Assembly (NCBI RefSeq): GCF_900114325.1
Contig: NZ_FOSR01000020.1
Span: 1-64,000, forward strand
Length of the DNA: 64,000 bases
Direction of reading: 5' to 3'
Origin: Rhodanobacter glycinis
GTDB taxonomy: Bacteria; Pseudomonadota; Gammaproteobacteria; Xanthomonadales; Rhodanobacteraceae
The translations under genes were made by a program, and so were the position numbers. This document shows positions 15,766-26,133 of this stretch, in pieces (the stretch's first letter is position 1; each line of letters starts with the position of its first letter). The notes under the pieces were generated by a model. That model was not told the origin of the DNA, searched no databases, and was given only the letters and a program-made list of their open reading frames with translations.

Positions 15766-17568
15766 ATGCGCCTGTCTCGTCTGAGCCTTCCGGTCCTGTT
15801 GCTGGCTGCCACGGCTACGTTTGCCGCGGATGCACCGGTCAAGGGCTTTCCGCCCACGCTTCCCGCCGCTGATCTGGTGCTGCAGCATGCCAGCATCGCC
15901 ACGCTCGATCCGTTGCAGCCGCATGTGCAGGCGCTGGCGGTGAAGGACGGCAAGATCGCCGCGCTCGGCAGTGACGAGTCGATTGCGCATTACATCGGCC
16001 CGCACACCAAGGTGCTGGATCTGCACGGCGCCTTCGTCACGCCGGGCTTCATCGAGGGCCATGGCCACCTGATGGACACCGGTGATTCGCTGATGGAGAT
16101 CAACGCGGGCCAGCCGAAGGACTGGAATGGCGTGGTCGCGATGGTCAAGGCTGCGGTGGCCAAGGCCAAGCCGGGCGAGTGGATCGTCGGCCAGGGCTGG
16201 CAGCAGAGCAAATGGACCAAGGCGCCGCAGCCCAATGTCGATGGCCTGCCGCTGCCGGCCAGCCTCGACGCGGTATCGCCGAACAATCCCGTGCTGCTGT
16301 CACACGCCAGTGGCCATGCGATCTACGCCAATGCGGCGGCGCTGAAACTGGCCGGCATCACCCGCGCCACGCCCGATCCCGCCGGCGGCAGCATCGTGCG
16401 CGACAGCAAGGGCAACGCCATCGGCATGCTGCGCGACACTGCTGGCGACCCGGTGTACGCGGCCTACAACCGCTATCTGGACAGCCTGCCACCGCAGGAA
16501 CTGGCGGCGCGCAGGGAGCAGTCGCTCAAGCTCGCCATGCAGAACGAGGTGAGCAAGGGCATCACCGGCTTCGTCGACATGGGTGCGAATTTCAAGACGG
16601 TCGACTGGATGAAGCAGCAGGCGACCAAGGGCTTCCCGCTACGCCTGTACGTCAACATCGACGTCACCGATGTGGCAAGCCTCGACAAGCATCTCGCCGA
16701 TTACCACATCAACGGTTTTGCCGACGACCACTTCACCGTGCTCGGCGTGGGCGAGGATGTTTCCGATGGTGCGCTGGGCACGCACAGCGCGTGGTTCCTG
16801 AAGCCGTACAGCGATGCGCCCGGTGTCACCGGCAAGAACGTCACGTCGATGAGCACGCTGGCGCAAGTCGCGCGCATCGCCGCACGCGACGGTTTCCAGG
16901 TGTCTATCCACGCCATCGGCGACCGCGCCAACCGCGAACTGCTGGACATGTACCAGAAAATCTTCGACGAATACCCCGCTGCGCATAACCTGCGCTGGCG
17001 CATCGAACACGCGCAACACCTCAGCCCCGCCGACATCCCGCGCTTCGCCCAGATGGGCGTGATCGCCTCGATGCAATCCATCCATGCCTGCTCGGATGCG
17101 CCGATGGTGGTCTCGCGCATCGGCGAGCAGCGCGCAAAGGAAGGCGCCTACATGTGGCACACCCTGATCGACAGCGGCGCCATCGTGCTGGACGGCACCG
17201 ACACCCCGGTCGAAGACACCAACCCCATCCCCAACTTTTACTGCGGCGTAACCCGCGCCTACGGCCACGGCAAGACCTTCTTCCCCGCGCAGGCCAAGAC
17301 CCGCATGCAGGAGCTGCGCGCCTACACCTGGAACAACGCCTACGCGATCCACCAGGACCACAAACTCGGTTCACTCACCCCGGGCAAACTCGCCGACATG
17401 GTGGTGTTCTCCGGCAACCTGCTGACCATGCCCTCCGACCAGATCCTGCGCACGCGGGTGCTCTACACCGTGGTAGGCGGCAAGGTGGTGTATCAGCGGA
17501 AAGGTGCGGAGGCTTGGCGCAGCGGGCAGCTGTTCAAGGCCATGCCGGAATTCAATCATGTGAATTGA
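15766..17568 (+). CDS. Exported amidohydrolase, YtcJ-like
   Basis: 600 residues starting MRLSRLSLPVLLLAATATFA, a signal peptide cleaved near FAADA; GGGGAAA precedes this ATG (an in-frame ATG at 15754 is upstream of it). The TIM-barrel amidohydrolase has the metal motif IEGHGHLMDTG (H-x-H), a later SIHAIGDRANRELLD and IEHAQHLSPADIPRFAQMG, and the closing LTPGKLADMVVFSGNLL typical of amidohydrolase_3 (YtcJ, formamide/imide hydrolases). It would cleave a C-N bond of an unknown substrate in the periplasm. Single gene between repeats and the JAMM-like gene. Confidence 0.87.
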   Translation: MRLSRLSLPVLLLAATATFAADAPVKGFPPTLPAADLVLQHASIATLDPLQPHVQALAVKDGKIAALGSDESIAHYIGPHTKVLDLHGAFVTPGFIEGHGHLMDTGDSLMEINAGQPKDWNGVVAMVKAAVAKAKPGEWIVGQGWQQSKWTKAPQPNVDGLPLPASLDAVSPNNPVLLSHASGHAIYANAAALKLAGITRATPDPAGGSIVRDSKGNAIGMLRDTAGDPVYAAYNRYLDSLPPQELAARREQSLKLAMQNEVSKGITGFVDMGANFKTVDWMKQQATKGFPLRLYVNIDVTDVASLDKHLADYHINGFADDHFTVLGVGEDVSDGALGTHSAWFLKPYSDAPGVTGKNVTSMSTLAQVARIAARDGFQVSIHAIGDRANRELLDMYQKIFDEYPAAHNLRWRIEHAQHLSPADIPRFAQMGVIASMQSIHACSDAPMVVSRIGEQRAKEGAYMWHTLIDSGAIVLDGTDTPVEDTNPIPNFYCGVTRAYGHGKTFFPAQAKTRMQELRAYTWNNAYAIHQDHKLGSLTPGKLADMVVFSGNLLTMPSDQILRTRVLYTVVGGKVVYQRKGAEAWRSGQLFKAMPEFNHVN

Positions 17569-17718
17569 TGGGGAGATGTTGAGCCCGAGCCTGCTTTGAA
17601 ACGCTTCTTGCAAATACGCAGAGGTTGATATGGGTCGCGGAAGTTTGCTTGCAGCATTGACGCGATAGATCTGCACTGCATAAAGTTTGGTTCTTCAGTC
17701 AGGCAAGGAGCAATGGAC

Positions 17719-18282
17719 ATGACGGAATCGGCTATCGACTGGAGCCAACGCAAGCCGGTCAATGTCATTGACCCAAGCTTGCAGGCGCGCGTAGGCAAAC
17801 TCGTGACTGACGCCATGCTGCAGGTTACTCGGACTGTCTTTCATACACGTGATGCCGCCGCCAAGGCTTGCGCCCGTGTGATGCAGCCTATCACGACCCG
17901 GTACGGAGTGGAGTCGGGCGCCTTGCTGTTTTCCCTCACAGGAAATGGCAATGGCCTGACGGCTGTCGGCACTCCGGTCGCGGGACGCGAGAATTGCCGT
18001 TTGAGCTATCAATGCGGGGTGGTGGTTCAGGATGGTGGTCGGGTGATAGGCGGCCTTTTGTCGGGCTACATTCACAGCCACCCGGTTGAACTTGGGTTCT
18101 CGGACAACGACCTTTACGTGGCAGCTGCCATGACCAAGCAAACCAGCGCATTGCCATATGTAACGGCGTATGTGTCGTTGCCGAGTGGGCGCGTGCTCGC
18201 ATGGTCGACTCGTGCCATGCAAGACAATCCGCAGCAGACATGGAGCGAGTATGCAAAACGCACCGTACGGAAAGTGCTCTGA
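17719..18282 (+). CDS. JAMM-motif (DUF4329-like) protein
   Basis: 187 residues if started at 17719, which has AGGAG eight bases upstream; an ATG at 17713 is only two bases from it. The centre reads GGLLSGYIHSHPVELGFSDN, then DLYVAAAMT. H-S-H-P followed by S-x-x-D is the metal-binding signature of JAMM/MPN metalloproteases (deubiquitinase/RadC-like fold), and the acidic residue in RYGVESGALLF could be the catalytic Glu. The arrangement also resembles DUF4329, a domain found at the ends of polymorphic toxins. No signal peptide. An exported-protein gene follows one base after the stop, so the two form a unit. Function unknown. Confidence 0.6.
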   Translation: MTESAIDWSQRKPVNVIDPSLQARVGKLVTDAMLQVTRTVFHTRDAAAKACARVMQPITTRYGVESGALLFSLTGNGNGLTAVGTPVAGRENCRLSYQCGVVVQDGGRVIGGLLSGYIHSHPVELGFSDNDLYVAAAMTKQTSALPYVTAYVSLPSGRVLAWSTRAMQDNPQQTWSEYAKRTVRKVL

Positions 18283-18283
18283 T

Positions 18284-18829
18284 ATGCGTCGGATTTGGAC
18301 AGTGTTGGTATTGGGAGCCTTGGCGTTGCTCATGTCGGGTGCAGTCGCCGTGGCAAAAACGACTGCGGCCGCGACGAATGGCGATGACGGTCAGGGATCA
18401 GTGCGGGACCCTGGCGCTTGCGAACAATGGTCGGTCGTCGCGTCGTGCGGGGTTTCCTGGTATCGGTTGCAGGCGAATCCGTCGGCGTATCGTGGAAAGA
18501 TCGTGGGGCTCACTGGCTATCTGGTGAGCGATTTCGGTGATTTGATTCTCTACCCGGACAAGGCCAACTACGAAGGTGGGAACGAGTTGGACAGTATCGT
18601 CCTCGAACGCCCTTTTGCGGTTTCGCAGGAGATCGTGGACAAGGCGGTATCCGGTGTCTACCCCGTATTCGTGCTGGGGCGGCTTGGTCCACCAGTGCAG
18701 GGCAATGTGCATGTTGTGCCACGTGCTGGCAGCTTGTACGACATCCACAAGATCATCATCACGCAGCGCGTGCCCTCCGGTTCGCCATTGAACAAGAAAG
18801 GCATACGCATTCAGCCGTCAGAGGGGTGA
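18284..18829 (+). CDS. Exported hypothetical protein paired with the JAMM-like gene
   Basis: 181 residues from MRRIWTVLVLGALALLMSGA, a signal peptide ending near AVAVAK. The mature part has two Cys (GACEQW and ASCGVSW) that could form a disulphide, then NPSAYRGKIVGLTGYLVSDF and a mainly beta remainder, suggestive of an OB-like or small beta-barrel fold. The ATG lies one base after the TGA of the JAMM-like gene. I do not recognise the family. An exported partner of a cytoplasmic peptidase-like protein could be an immunity or accessory factor, but that is only a guess. Confidence 0.6.
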   Translation: MRRIWTVLVLGALALLMSGAVAVAKTTAAATNGDDGQGSVRDPGACEQWSVVASCGVSWYRLQANPSAYRGKIVGLTGYLVSDFGDLILYPDKANYEGGNELDSIVLERPFAVSQEIVDKAVSGVYPVFVLGRLGPPVQGNVHVVPRAGSLYDIHKIIITQRVPSGSPLNKKGIRIQPSEG

Positions 18830-18869
18830 TGAAGGAAAAGGCACCGGCCGCGAAACCCACGCCATCCGC

Positions 18870-19526
18870 TCAGTAATCGCGCATGTCCAGCAACATGAAA
18901 CCGTGCGCGCTGTAGCCGCCGTTCTTTGGCCACGCTAATGCAGTCAGCGCAAGCGTCCCAGTCGCCCACGGCTCGTTATCGAGCAGGACTTCGCAACGCG
19001 CTTCACCTTCCGCTGTGCGGCGGTACATCAGGCGTAGCCAGTGCAGTTCGGGAGTCAGTCCTTCGCGCTCCAGCGCCGCCTTGATAGCGGCCGGCACCTG
19101 TTCCAGCACTTCCATGTCGGTGATGTCCACACCGTGCAGCGCGAATGGGCCAATAAACACGTCCCATGTGCGCACGCCGAATTCCCATGCGGTGATGGTC
19201 ATCTTGCGATCGTCGGTGACGTACCAGCACGCGGCCAGCAGCGGGTGGAACGCGCTTTGCTCGAAGGCGTGCAGGGCATTCATGCAGGCGTCCTTGCTGG
19301 TGCCGTGACCGGCGAAGCTTTCCTCGATGCAGCGTTCTTCACTCAGCACTATGTCGATATCGAGGCGGCCCGGCTCGCCCGCGGCGCCTTCGTGCCACTG
19401 GGCGTGGACTACCGGAAAGTCACCGTCAGTGGCCAGCCAGCCGTCTTCGTCGGCTTCGAGTTCCACGTCGTGCCGCTCGAACAACCGCAGCAGGTATTTT
19501 TGGAGTGCGGCACTATCCATCGTCAT
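18870..19526 (-). CDS. Hypothetical protein, DUF6348-like
   Basis: 218 residues without signal peptide or membrane segment. It opens YLLRLFERHDVELEADEDGW and contains HAFEQSAFHPLLAACW and MTITAWEFGVRTWDVFIGPF. I believe this matches the uncharacterised DUF6348 family, which has an alternating acidic and aromatic pattern and is often encoded near secretion or contact-dependent toxins as a possible immunity protein; that association is recalled, not checked. It faces the exported-protein gene tail to tail. Confidence 0.6.
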   Translation of the reverse strand: MTMDSAALQKYLLRLFERHDVELEADEDGWLATDGDFPVVHAQWHEGAAGEPGRLDIDIVLSEERCIEESFAGHGTSKDACMNALHAFEQSAFHPLLAACWYVTDDRKMTITAWEFGVRTWDVFIGPFALHGVDITDMEVLEQVPAAIKAALEREGLTPELHWLRLMYRRTAEGEARCEVLLDNEPWATGTLALTALAWPKNGGYSAHGFMLLDMRDY

Positions 19527-19556
19527 TTCCCATTCGGTTGGCCTGGGTTTCCTGAC

Positions 19557-19692
19557 CGTTCACCCTGAGCGTAGCGCAGCGAAGTCGAAGGGTCGCAGCA
19601 CGGCATCCTTCGACTTCCTCGCTCCTCAAAGCTGCGGCCATCCATGGCCGCTCCCCGCGTGCGACCTTGCAGGCCTGCGCTCAGGCGGAACG
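19557..19692. repeat. Inverted repeat of the CCCTGAGCG family
   Basis: CGTTCACCCTGAGCG (19557-19571) and CGCTCAGGCGGAACG (19678-19692) flank an inner pair around GAAGTCGAAGGGT / ATCCTTCGACTTC. Same family as 413-522. It fills the gap between two leftward genes. Confidence 0.7.
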
Positions 19693-19701
19693 ATCGTGAG
19701 G

Positions 19702-20205
19702 TCATCGGTTTGTCTCTGGCAGTTCGCGCCAGGTCAGGTACATGCGCAGGTCGAATTCCCGCTGGTGGTAGTCGGGCAGCATGTAGTTGCACAGCTGGTA
19801 GAACGCCTTGTTGTGCTCGGCTTCCTTCAGGTGCGCCAGCTCGTGGACCACGATCATCTGCAGGAACTCCGGCGCGGCGGCCTTGAACAGACTGGCCACG
19901 CGGATTTCCTTTTTCGCCTTGAGCCGGCTGCCCTGTACGCGCGAGATCGCGGTGTGCAGGCCCAGTGCCCGCTGCACCACGTCGAGCTTGCTGTCGTAGA
20001 GCACCTTGTCGATGCCAGGCGCGTTCTTCAGGTGCTGCTGCTTCAGGTCCGCCACGTAGGCGTACAACGCCTTGTCGCTCTGCACGTCGTGGTGATCCGG
20101 ATAGCGCTTTGCCAGGTGTTCGCCGAGACGCTGCTGCGCGATCAGTTCGCGCACCTTGTCCTGCAGGGCGGGCGGATACGCCTGGAGATACTTGAGCGGG
20201 GTCAT
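19702..20205 (-). CDS. YgjP-like zinc metallopeptidase
   Basis: 167 residues. The zinc motif HELAHLKEAEHNKAFYQLC (H-E-L-x-H with downstream His) is the one of the YgjP/WLM gluzincin family; residues FLQMIVV precede it. MTPLKYLQAYPPALQDKVRE and SRVQGSRLKAKKEIRVASLF precede the active site. E. coli YgjP has been linked to UTP pyrophosphatase activity and the family to SprT-like proteases, so the reaction is uncertain. Cytoplasmic, no evident operon. Confidence 0.85.
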   Translation of the reverse strand: MTPLKYLQAYPPALQDKVRELIAQQRLGEHLAKRYPDHHDVQSDKALYAYVADLKQQHLKNAPGIDKVLYDSKLDVVQRALGLHTAISRVQGSRLKAKKEIRVASLFKAAAPEFLQMIVVHELAHLKEAEHNKAFYQLCNYMLPDYHQREFDLRMYLTWRELPETNR

Positions 20206-20285
20206 GCGCCCATTCTCGCATTGCGCCGGCTTGCGCGTATCGGCTGAAAGCCGGTGCCCATGGCATCTCGAATAAGCCGCTTTCG

Positions 20286-20362
20286 GTAGGAGCGCACCCT
20301 GTGCGCGAATGGGTTTTCGCGATACCAGGCCAGAAGCCGTCGCGCACAGGGTGCGCTCCTAC
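20286..20362. repeat. Palindromic element with 23-bp perfect arms
   Basis: Arms at 20286-20308 and 20340-20362 are exact reverse complements (starting GTAGGAGCGCACCCTGTGCG) around a 31-bp loop. This GTAGGAGCGCACC type is a well known class of repeats in Xanthomonadales and Pseudomonas. It lies between the YgjP-like and SDR genes and may act as a bidirectional terminator. Confidence 0.85.
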
Positions 20363-20393
20363 ACGGTTTGGGCGAGGTTATGAGAGGGCTTGC

Positions 20394-21104
20394 TCACCAG
20401 GGCACCCGGCGCCCCAGGTAATCCAGGTATTGCAGGCCCGGTTTTCCCGCCTGCGCGTCCATGGTGTTGGCCAGGTTCGGGATGCTTTCCTCGATGCTCA
20501 GGCGCGCCTCGGGACCGCCCATGTCGGTGCGTACCCAGCCGGGTGCCATCAGCAGCAGGGTTCGGGTGTCATCGGCATGGCGGGCGGCAAAGCTGCGCAT
20601 GAACATGTTGAGCGCCGCCTTGCTGCCGCGATAGACCTCGTGAAGGCCGCGCTCATTGTTGGCGATGCTGCCCTGTCCGGACGACATGATGCCGATCGTG
20701 CCATCGGCCTGTACGAGATCCTGCAGCGTTTCGATGACGCGCATCGGGCTCAGCGCGTTGGTGACCATCACGCGCACGAACTCGTCGGTCGACACATCCG
20801 CGATCGTTTCATCGTCGGCATTGGTGACGCCGGCATTGACGAACAGCATGCCGAACGTCCGCGATGCCAACCGGGCGTGCAACGCGGCGACCTGATCCGG
20901 GTGGACGATATCGACGGTCTCGATTTCGAGCCGCCCGGCGTGAGCCACCGCCAGCGGGTGCAAGGCGGAGGCGCCGGTGCCACGTTCGGTGGCGACCACC
21001 TGCCATCCGCGCTTGAGGTATTCCTGTGCCAGGGCGAGGCCAAGGCCGCGGGAGGCGCCGATGAGCAGCAGTGTTTTGTTCGGGGCGGGAGAGGGCATCT
21101 GCAT
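20394..21104 (-). CDS. Short-chain dehydrogenase/reductase (SDR)
   Basis: 236 residues from MQMPSPAPNKTLLLIGASRG. The dinucleotide motif is LLLIGASRGLGLALAQEYL, with LFVNAGV for the N-A-G position and VYRGSKAALNMFMRSF for the Y-x-x-x-K active site. A substrate cannot be given; the closest resemblance is to the CsgA/YbbO-like NAD(P)H oxidoreductases. It is divergent from a LysR gene (start 21288) across a 183-bp spacer, the usual arrangement of an LTTR target. A longer open frame continues upstream but runs antisense to lysR. Confidence 0.87.
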   Translation of the reverse strand: MQMPSPAPNKTLLLIGASRGLGLALAQEYLKRGWQVVATERGTGASALHPLAVAHAGRLEIETVDIVHPDQVAALHARLASRTFGMLFVNAGVTNADDETIADVSTDEFVRVMVTNALSPMRVIETLQDLVQADGTIGIMSSGQGSIANNERGLHEVYRGSKAALNMFMRSFAARHADDTRTLLLMAPGWVRTDMGGPEARLSIEESIPNLANTMDAQAGKPGLQYLDYLGRRVPW

Positions 21105-21287
21105 TGTCCTTTGGGGATGGGGATTGGGCGATGTGGTGGTTTCGAACCTCGAAACGGGGCAACGACGCCTTGATCGTGTTGTTCGAGGTGCCCTCAAGCA
21201 GGATAGGGTTTGTAGACCCATGCGGAAGACGCGCGGGCTGCACAATACTGATGCGCCTGACGCCATGTCCGAGGAAGCCTGCCTGTC

Positions 21288-22229
21288 ATGCCCGATGTCG
21301 ATCTGAATTTGCTGATGGCCCTGGATGCCTTGCTGGAAGAGGGCAGCGTGACCGGTGCGGCGCGGCGCCTGGGGCTGAGCGCATCGGCGATGAGCCGGAC
21401 GTTGGCGCGCTTGCGGGCGGCCACCGGTGATCCGCTGCTGGTTCGTGCGGGCCGTGGCATGGTGCCGACGCCACGTGCCGACGAACTGCGCGAGCGCGTG
21501 CACGAGCTGACCCGGAGTGCGCATGCCGTGCTGCGTCCTGCGGCAGCGGGCCTGGACCTTGCCACCTTGCAGCGAAGTTTCACGATCCGCGCCAACGATG
21601 GTTTCGTGGAAATTTTCGCCGCACCACTGGTGGCGGCGGTGACGGCGGCAGCCCCGAACGTGCGTCTGCGCTTTGCGCCGAAACCCGACAAGGACGTGCA
21701 GGTCTTGCGCGAGGGCATGGTGGATCTGGAGATTGGCGTACTCGGTGCGTCGGGGCCGGAAGTGCGCGTGCAAGGTCTTTTCCGCGACCACTTCGTGGGC
21801 GTGGTGCGGGCAGGCCATGCCTTGCTTGAACAGAGCGGGCCCGGGAAAAACGCGATCACCCCTGAACGTTACGCCGCGTGCGGCCACGTGGTGACTTCGC
21901 GCCGGGGTCTTGCGAATGGTCCCGTGGACGTGGCGCTGGCCGAGCTGGGGCTCGCGCGCACGGTCGTCGCCGTGGTGCCGGGTTTCCGCGCCGCGCTGGC
22001 CGTCGCGAGTACGTCGGATCTGGTGGCGCAGGTGACCGGTTCGTTCTTCCATGCGGTGCGGGCAGGGCAAACGTCGTCCGGCGCCGCAACAGTCGACAGC
22101 TTCCCGCTACCGGTACGCACCGAAGCGATCACGGTCTCGCAGATGTGGCACCCGCGCTTTGATGCCGATCCCGCTCATCGCTGGCTGCGGGAACTCGTAC
22201 GGGCAACTTGTCGAGAGCCAGCATGGTAG
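21288..22229 (+). CDS. LysR-family transcriptional regulator
   Basis: 313 residues. An N-terminal winged helix (DLNLLMALDALLEEGSVTGA, then AARRLGLSASAMSRTLARLR) is followed by the periplasmic-binding-like effector domain from about residue 90. The HTH is of the NodD/LinR-like subgroup (VDLNLLxxLDALLEEGSV). It probably controls the divergent SDR gene and itself in response to a small effector. Ends 32 bp from the convergent cytochrome gene. Confidence 0.9.
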   Translation: MPDVDLNLLMALDALLEEGSVTGAARRLGLSASAMSRTLARLRAATGDPLLVRAGRGMVPTPRADELRERVHELTRSAHAVLRPAAAGLDLATLQRSFTIRANDGFVEIFAAPLVAAVTAAAPNVRLRFAPKPDKDVQVLREGMVDLEIGVLGASGPEVRVQGLFRDHFVGVVRAGHALLEQSGPGKNAITPERYAACGHVVTSRRGLANGPVDVALAELGLARTVVAVVPGFRAALAVASTSDLVAQVTGSFFHAVRAGQTSSGAATVDSFPLPVRTEAITVSQMWHPRFDADPAHRWLRELVRATCREPAW

Positions 22230-22261
22230 TTGGCGGGGAGCGAGCCCGGTCGGCCCGGCGT

Positions 22262-22810
22262 TCAACGCTTGCCGCGCAACACCGGCAGCATCCGCCGCAA
22301 GGTGTTGTCGCGCTGGACGAAATGGTGGAACAGCGCGAGGACAGCGTGGGCGGCGGCCAGGTACATCAGGATCTGGCCGAGCGTGCCGTGGATGCCCTGG
22401 AGCTGATGCGAAAACGCGCGGTCGGGAACGGCGACACCGGGTAGCGACAAGCCCAGGAAGTTCCATGGGGTGCCCGACCAGGCCATCGTGGCGATACCCA
22501 GCAGCGGCGTGGCGAACAGCAACAGGTACAAGGCGACGTGCACGCTTTTGGCAATCACCATCTGCCAGCGAGGCGAGGGCGGAACGATCGCTGGCTCACG
22601 AAGATGCCGGCTGCGAATCAGCAGGCGCGGCAGCATCACCAGCAAGATGGCCATGCCGAACTGCATGTGCGCCCATTTGGCGTCAGTCTTCAGCGTCGAG
22701 CCGCGTGGCGACCAGTCATGCAGGTAGATCAGTGCAAGCGCACAGGCCACCAGAATGAACACCAGCCAGTGCAGGCGACGAATCCACGGGGCGTAGCGAG
22801 AGTCGGACAT
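22262..22810 (-). CDS. Cytochrome b561-family membrane protein
   Basis: 182 residues starting MSDSRYAPWIRRLHWLVFIL. Four membrane helices are evident. Likely haem-ligand His residues are in the first helix (RRLHW), the second (KWAHMQFGM), the third (SVHVALYLLL) and the fourth (AAAHAVLALFHHF). Cytochromes b561 of this type pass electrons between quinol or superoxide and acceptors in the inner membrane. The frame upstream of the ATG has no similarity. Not obviously in an operon. Confidence 0.85.
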   Translation of the reverse strand: MSDSRYAPWIRRLHWLVFILVACALALIYLHDWSPRGSTLKTDAKWAHMQFGMAILLVMLPRLLIRSRHLREPAIVPPSPRWQMVIAKSVHVALYLLLFATPLLGIATMAWSGTPWNFLGLSLPGVAVPDRAFSHQLQGIHGTLGQILMYLAAAHAVLALFHHFVQRDNTLRRMLPVLRGKR

Positions 22811-22920
22811 GGGGTTCTCGTCAATGGGGTGCGGGTATCCATAACACCGCAGGCCTGTGTCGAATCTGCAGCCACGTCGGTGGCCGCCTGGAATTGGCAA
22901 CCCAAGGTCCCAGCGTACTC

Positions 22921-24111
22921 TCACACCATGTGCAAATCCTTAGGGCGTGCCTGCGGAAATACCTGCTGCAGCTGGCGGCCGTTCAGGCCCCACAGTCGCG
23001 CGAACAAGCCGCCGAGGACGTCGCGATAGTTGTTGAGCACGGGGTAGTCGCGATTCTGCAGCAGGTTGGACTGGGTCACGGCGACCTGTTCGCCGGCCAT
23101 GCGGCCACCCGCGACCTTGCCGCCGAGCACCCAATGCACGGTGCCATGGCCGTGATCGGTGCCGTGGTCGCCGTTCTCGCGGAAGGTGCGGCCGAATTCG
23201 GAAAGCACCACCACCGTGGTGTCGTTCCACGCGTTGCCCAGCGCCTCGGCATAGGCGGCGAGGCCTTCACCGAGGTGTTGCAGGTTGTTGGCCAGGCCGC
23301 CGCTGGTGCTGCCCTGGTTGACATGGGTGTCCCAGCCGCCGACGTCGACGAAACCGAGCCGGTACTTGTCGCGCATCAGCGTGGCGATGCGTTGCGTTTC
23401 GGCAGCGAAGCTGTGCGCACTGGGCGCGCCACGGCTGGCTGCCACCATTTCGTTGCGCAAGTCCTGCGACACGCTGGCCGGCAGCGCGAGTCCGTCGGCG
23501 GTGGCCTGGGCCAGCGGGGTGCCGTGGTACATCTGCGCGAGGATGGCCGACTGACGCGGGTTGAAGTGCGACTTCGGGTCGCCCTTCAGCGAGATGTTGG
23601 GAATGTCGTGGCCGGCGCCCTGCAGGCTCAATGGCAGGTTGTTGGTGAAGGCAATCGCCGGCACGTCGGTGAGCACGCGCGAAAGCCGTGCGAGAAAACC
23701 GGAGCGGTAGTTGCCACCCGCTTCGCCGTGTTCGATGTGGTCCTGCGTCTCGAAATGGCTGCGCGACAGGTCGGTGGTGCCGGCAAACGGAATGAAGGCC
23801 AGCTGCTTGCGCTGCCACAACGGCAGCAGCGAATCGCGCACGACCGGATTGAGGCCCCAGTTTGCATCCAGCGCGATGGCGCTTTTCGGATCGGCGGCAT
23901 TCGGCCGGGCGATGGCGAGGGTGGGGCGCGATTCGTAGTAGAAGTCGCTGGCACAGGGCACCAGCAGGTTGTTGCAGTCGTAGCCGCCGCGCAGGAACAC
24001 CAGCAGGAAGCGCGGCGCGTTCGCCGGCGCGGCGAACAACTGGCCCGAGAACGACAGCAGCGGCGCGGCGGCGGCAGCGCCGGCGGCAAGCAGGAATTCA
24101 CGACGGTTCAT
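22921..24111 (-). CDS. DUF1501 protein, Tat-exported
   Basis: 396 residues. A twin-arginine signal (MNRREFLLAAGAAAAAP) is followed by FLLVFLRGGYDCNNLLVP and, later, VVLSEFGRTFRENGDHGTDH and GTVHWVLGGKVAGG, all typical of DUF1501 (alkaline-phosphatase/sulfatase-like fold). DUF1501 genes are nearly always paired with a DUF1800 gene, as here (24393-25973, same strand upstream). The pair is exported and of unknown function; roles in surface or redox biology have been suggested. The spacer between the two genes is duplicated and holds a six-codon mini-frame just upstream of this start. Confidence 0.9.
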   Translation of the reverse strand: MNRREFLLAAGAAAAAPLLSFSGQLFAAPANAPRFLLVFLRGGYDCNNLLVPCASDFYYESRPTLAIARPNAADPKSAIALDANWGLNPVVRDSLLPLWQRKQLAFIPFAGTTDLSRSHFETQDHIEHGEAGGNYRSGFLARLSRVLTDVPAIAFTNNLPLSLQGAGHDIPNISLKGDPKSHFNPRQSAILAQMYHGTPLAQATADGLALPASVSQDLRNEMVAASRGAPSAHSFAAETQRIATLMRDKYRLGFVDVGGWDTHVNQGSTSGGLANNLQHLGEGLAAYAEALGNAWNDTTVVVLSEFGRTFRENGDHGTDHGHGTVHWVLGGKVAGGRMAGEQVAVTQSNLLQNRDYPVLNNYRDVLGGLFARLWGLNGRQLQQVFPQARPKDLHMV

Positions 24112-24392
24112 GGGGCACCTCGATGTTGGTTTCTGGCTCCTCCTCCTGCGTGCAGGGGGAGGCTGGGAGGGGGTGAGCTTTCCGCTGCAAGAGCCGACCC
24201 CACCCCAACCCTCCCCTGCGGGCAGGGGAGGGAGACAAGCGTTAGCGGTTCCATCGGTTCATGGGGCACCTCGATGTTGGTTTCTGGCTCCTCCACCTGC
24301 GTGCAGGGGGAGGCTGGGAGGGGGTGAGCTTTCCGCTGCAAGAGCCGACCCCACCCCAACCCTCCCCTGCGCGCAGGGGAGGGAGGCAAGCG

Positions 24393-24399
<7 letters not shown>
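24104..24399. repeat. Tandem duplication of the DUF1800-DUF1501 intergenic region (151-bp period)
   Basis: Copy 1 starts at 24104 and copy 2 at 24255; I see about four substitutions over roughly 145 bp. Each copy runs from the stop codon of the DUF1800 gene to the start codon of the DUF1501 gene (read leftward) and carries two CTCCCCTGC/GCAGGGGAG hairpins. On the minus strand the extra start codon (24260-24262) opens ATG-AAC-CGA-TGG-AAC-CGC-TAA, ending at 24242. Confidence 0.9.
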
Positions 24400-25973
<1,574 letters not shown>

Positions 25974-26133
25974 GCAGGGCGGTTCCTGGCAAAGGTCTCG
26001 GCATTGATCAACGTGCGGTCAAGGATTCGGATGACAGCAGCGCCGCGGGAAGCCTGGGCAGGTCGGTGGCGGTTCATCTGCATCGCCGCGGGTCGCGGCT
26101 GCCGCTACCATGCGTGTTCACCCGGAGCCCGCC

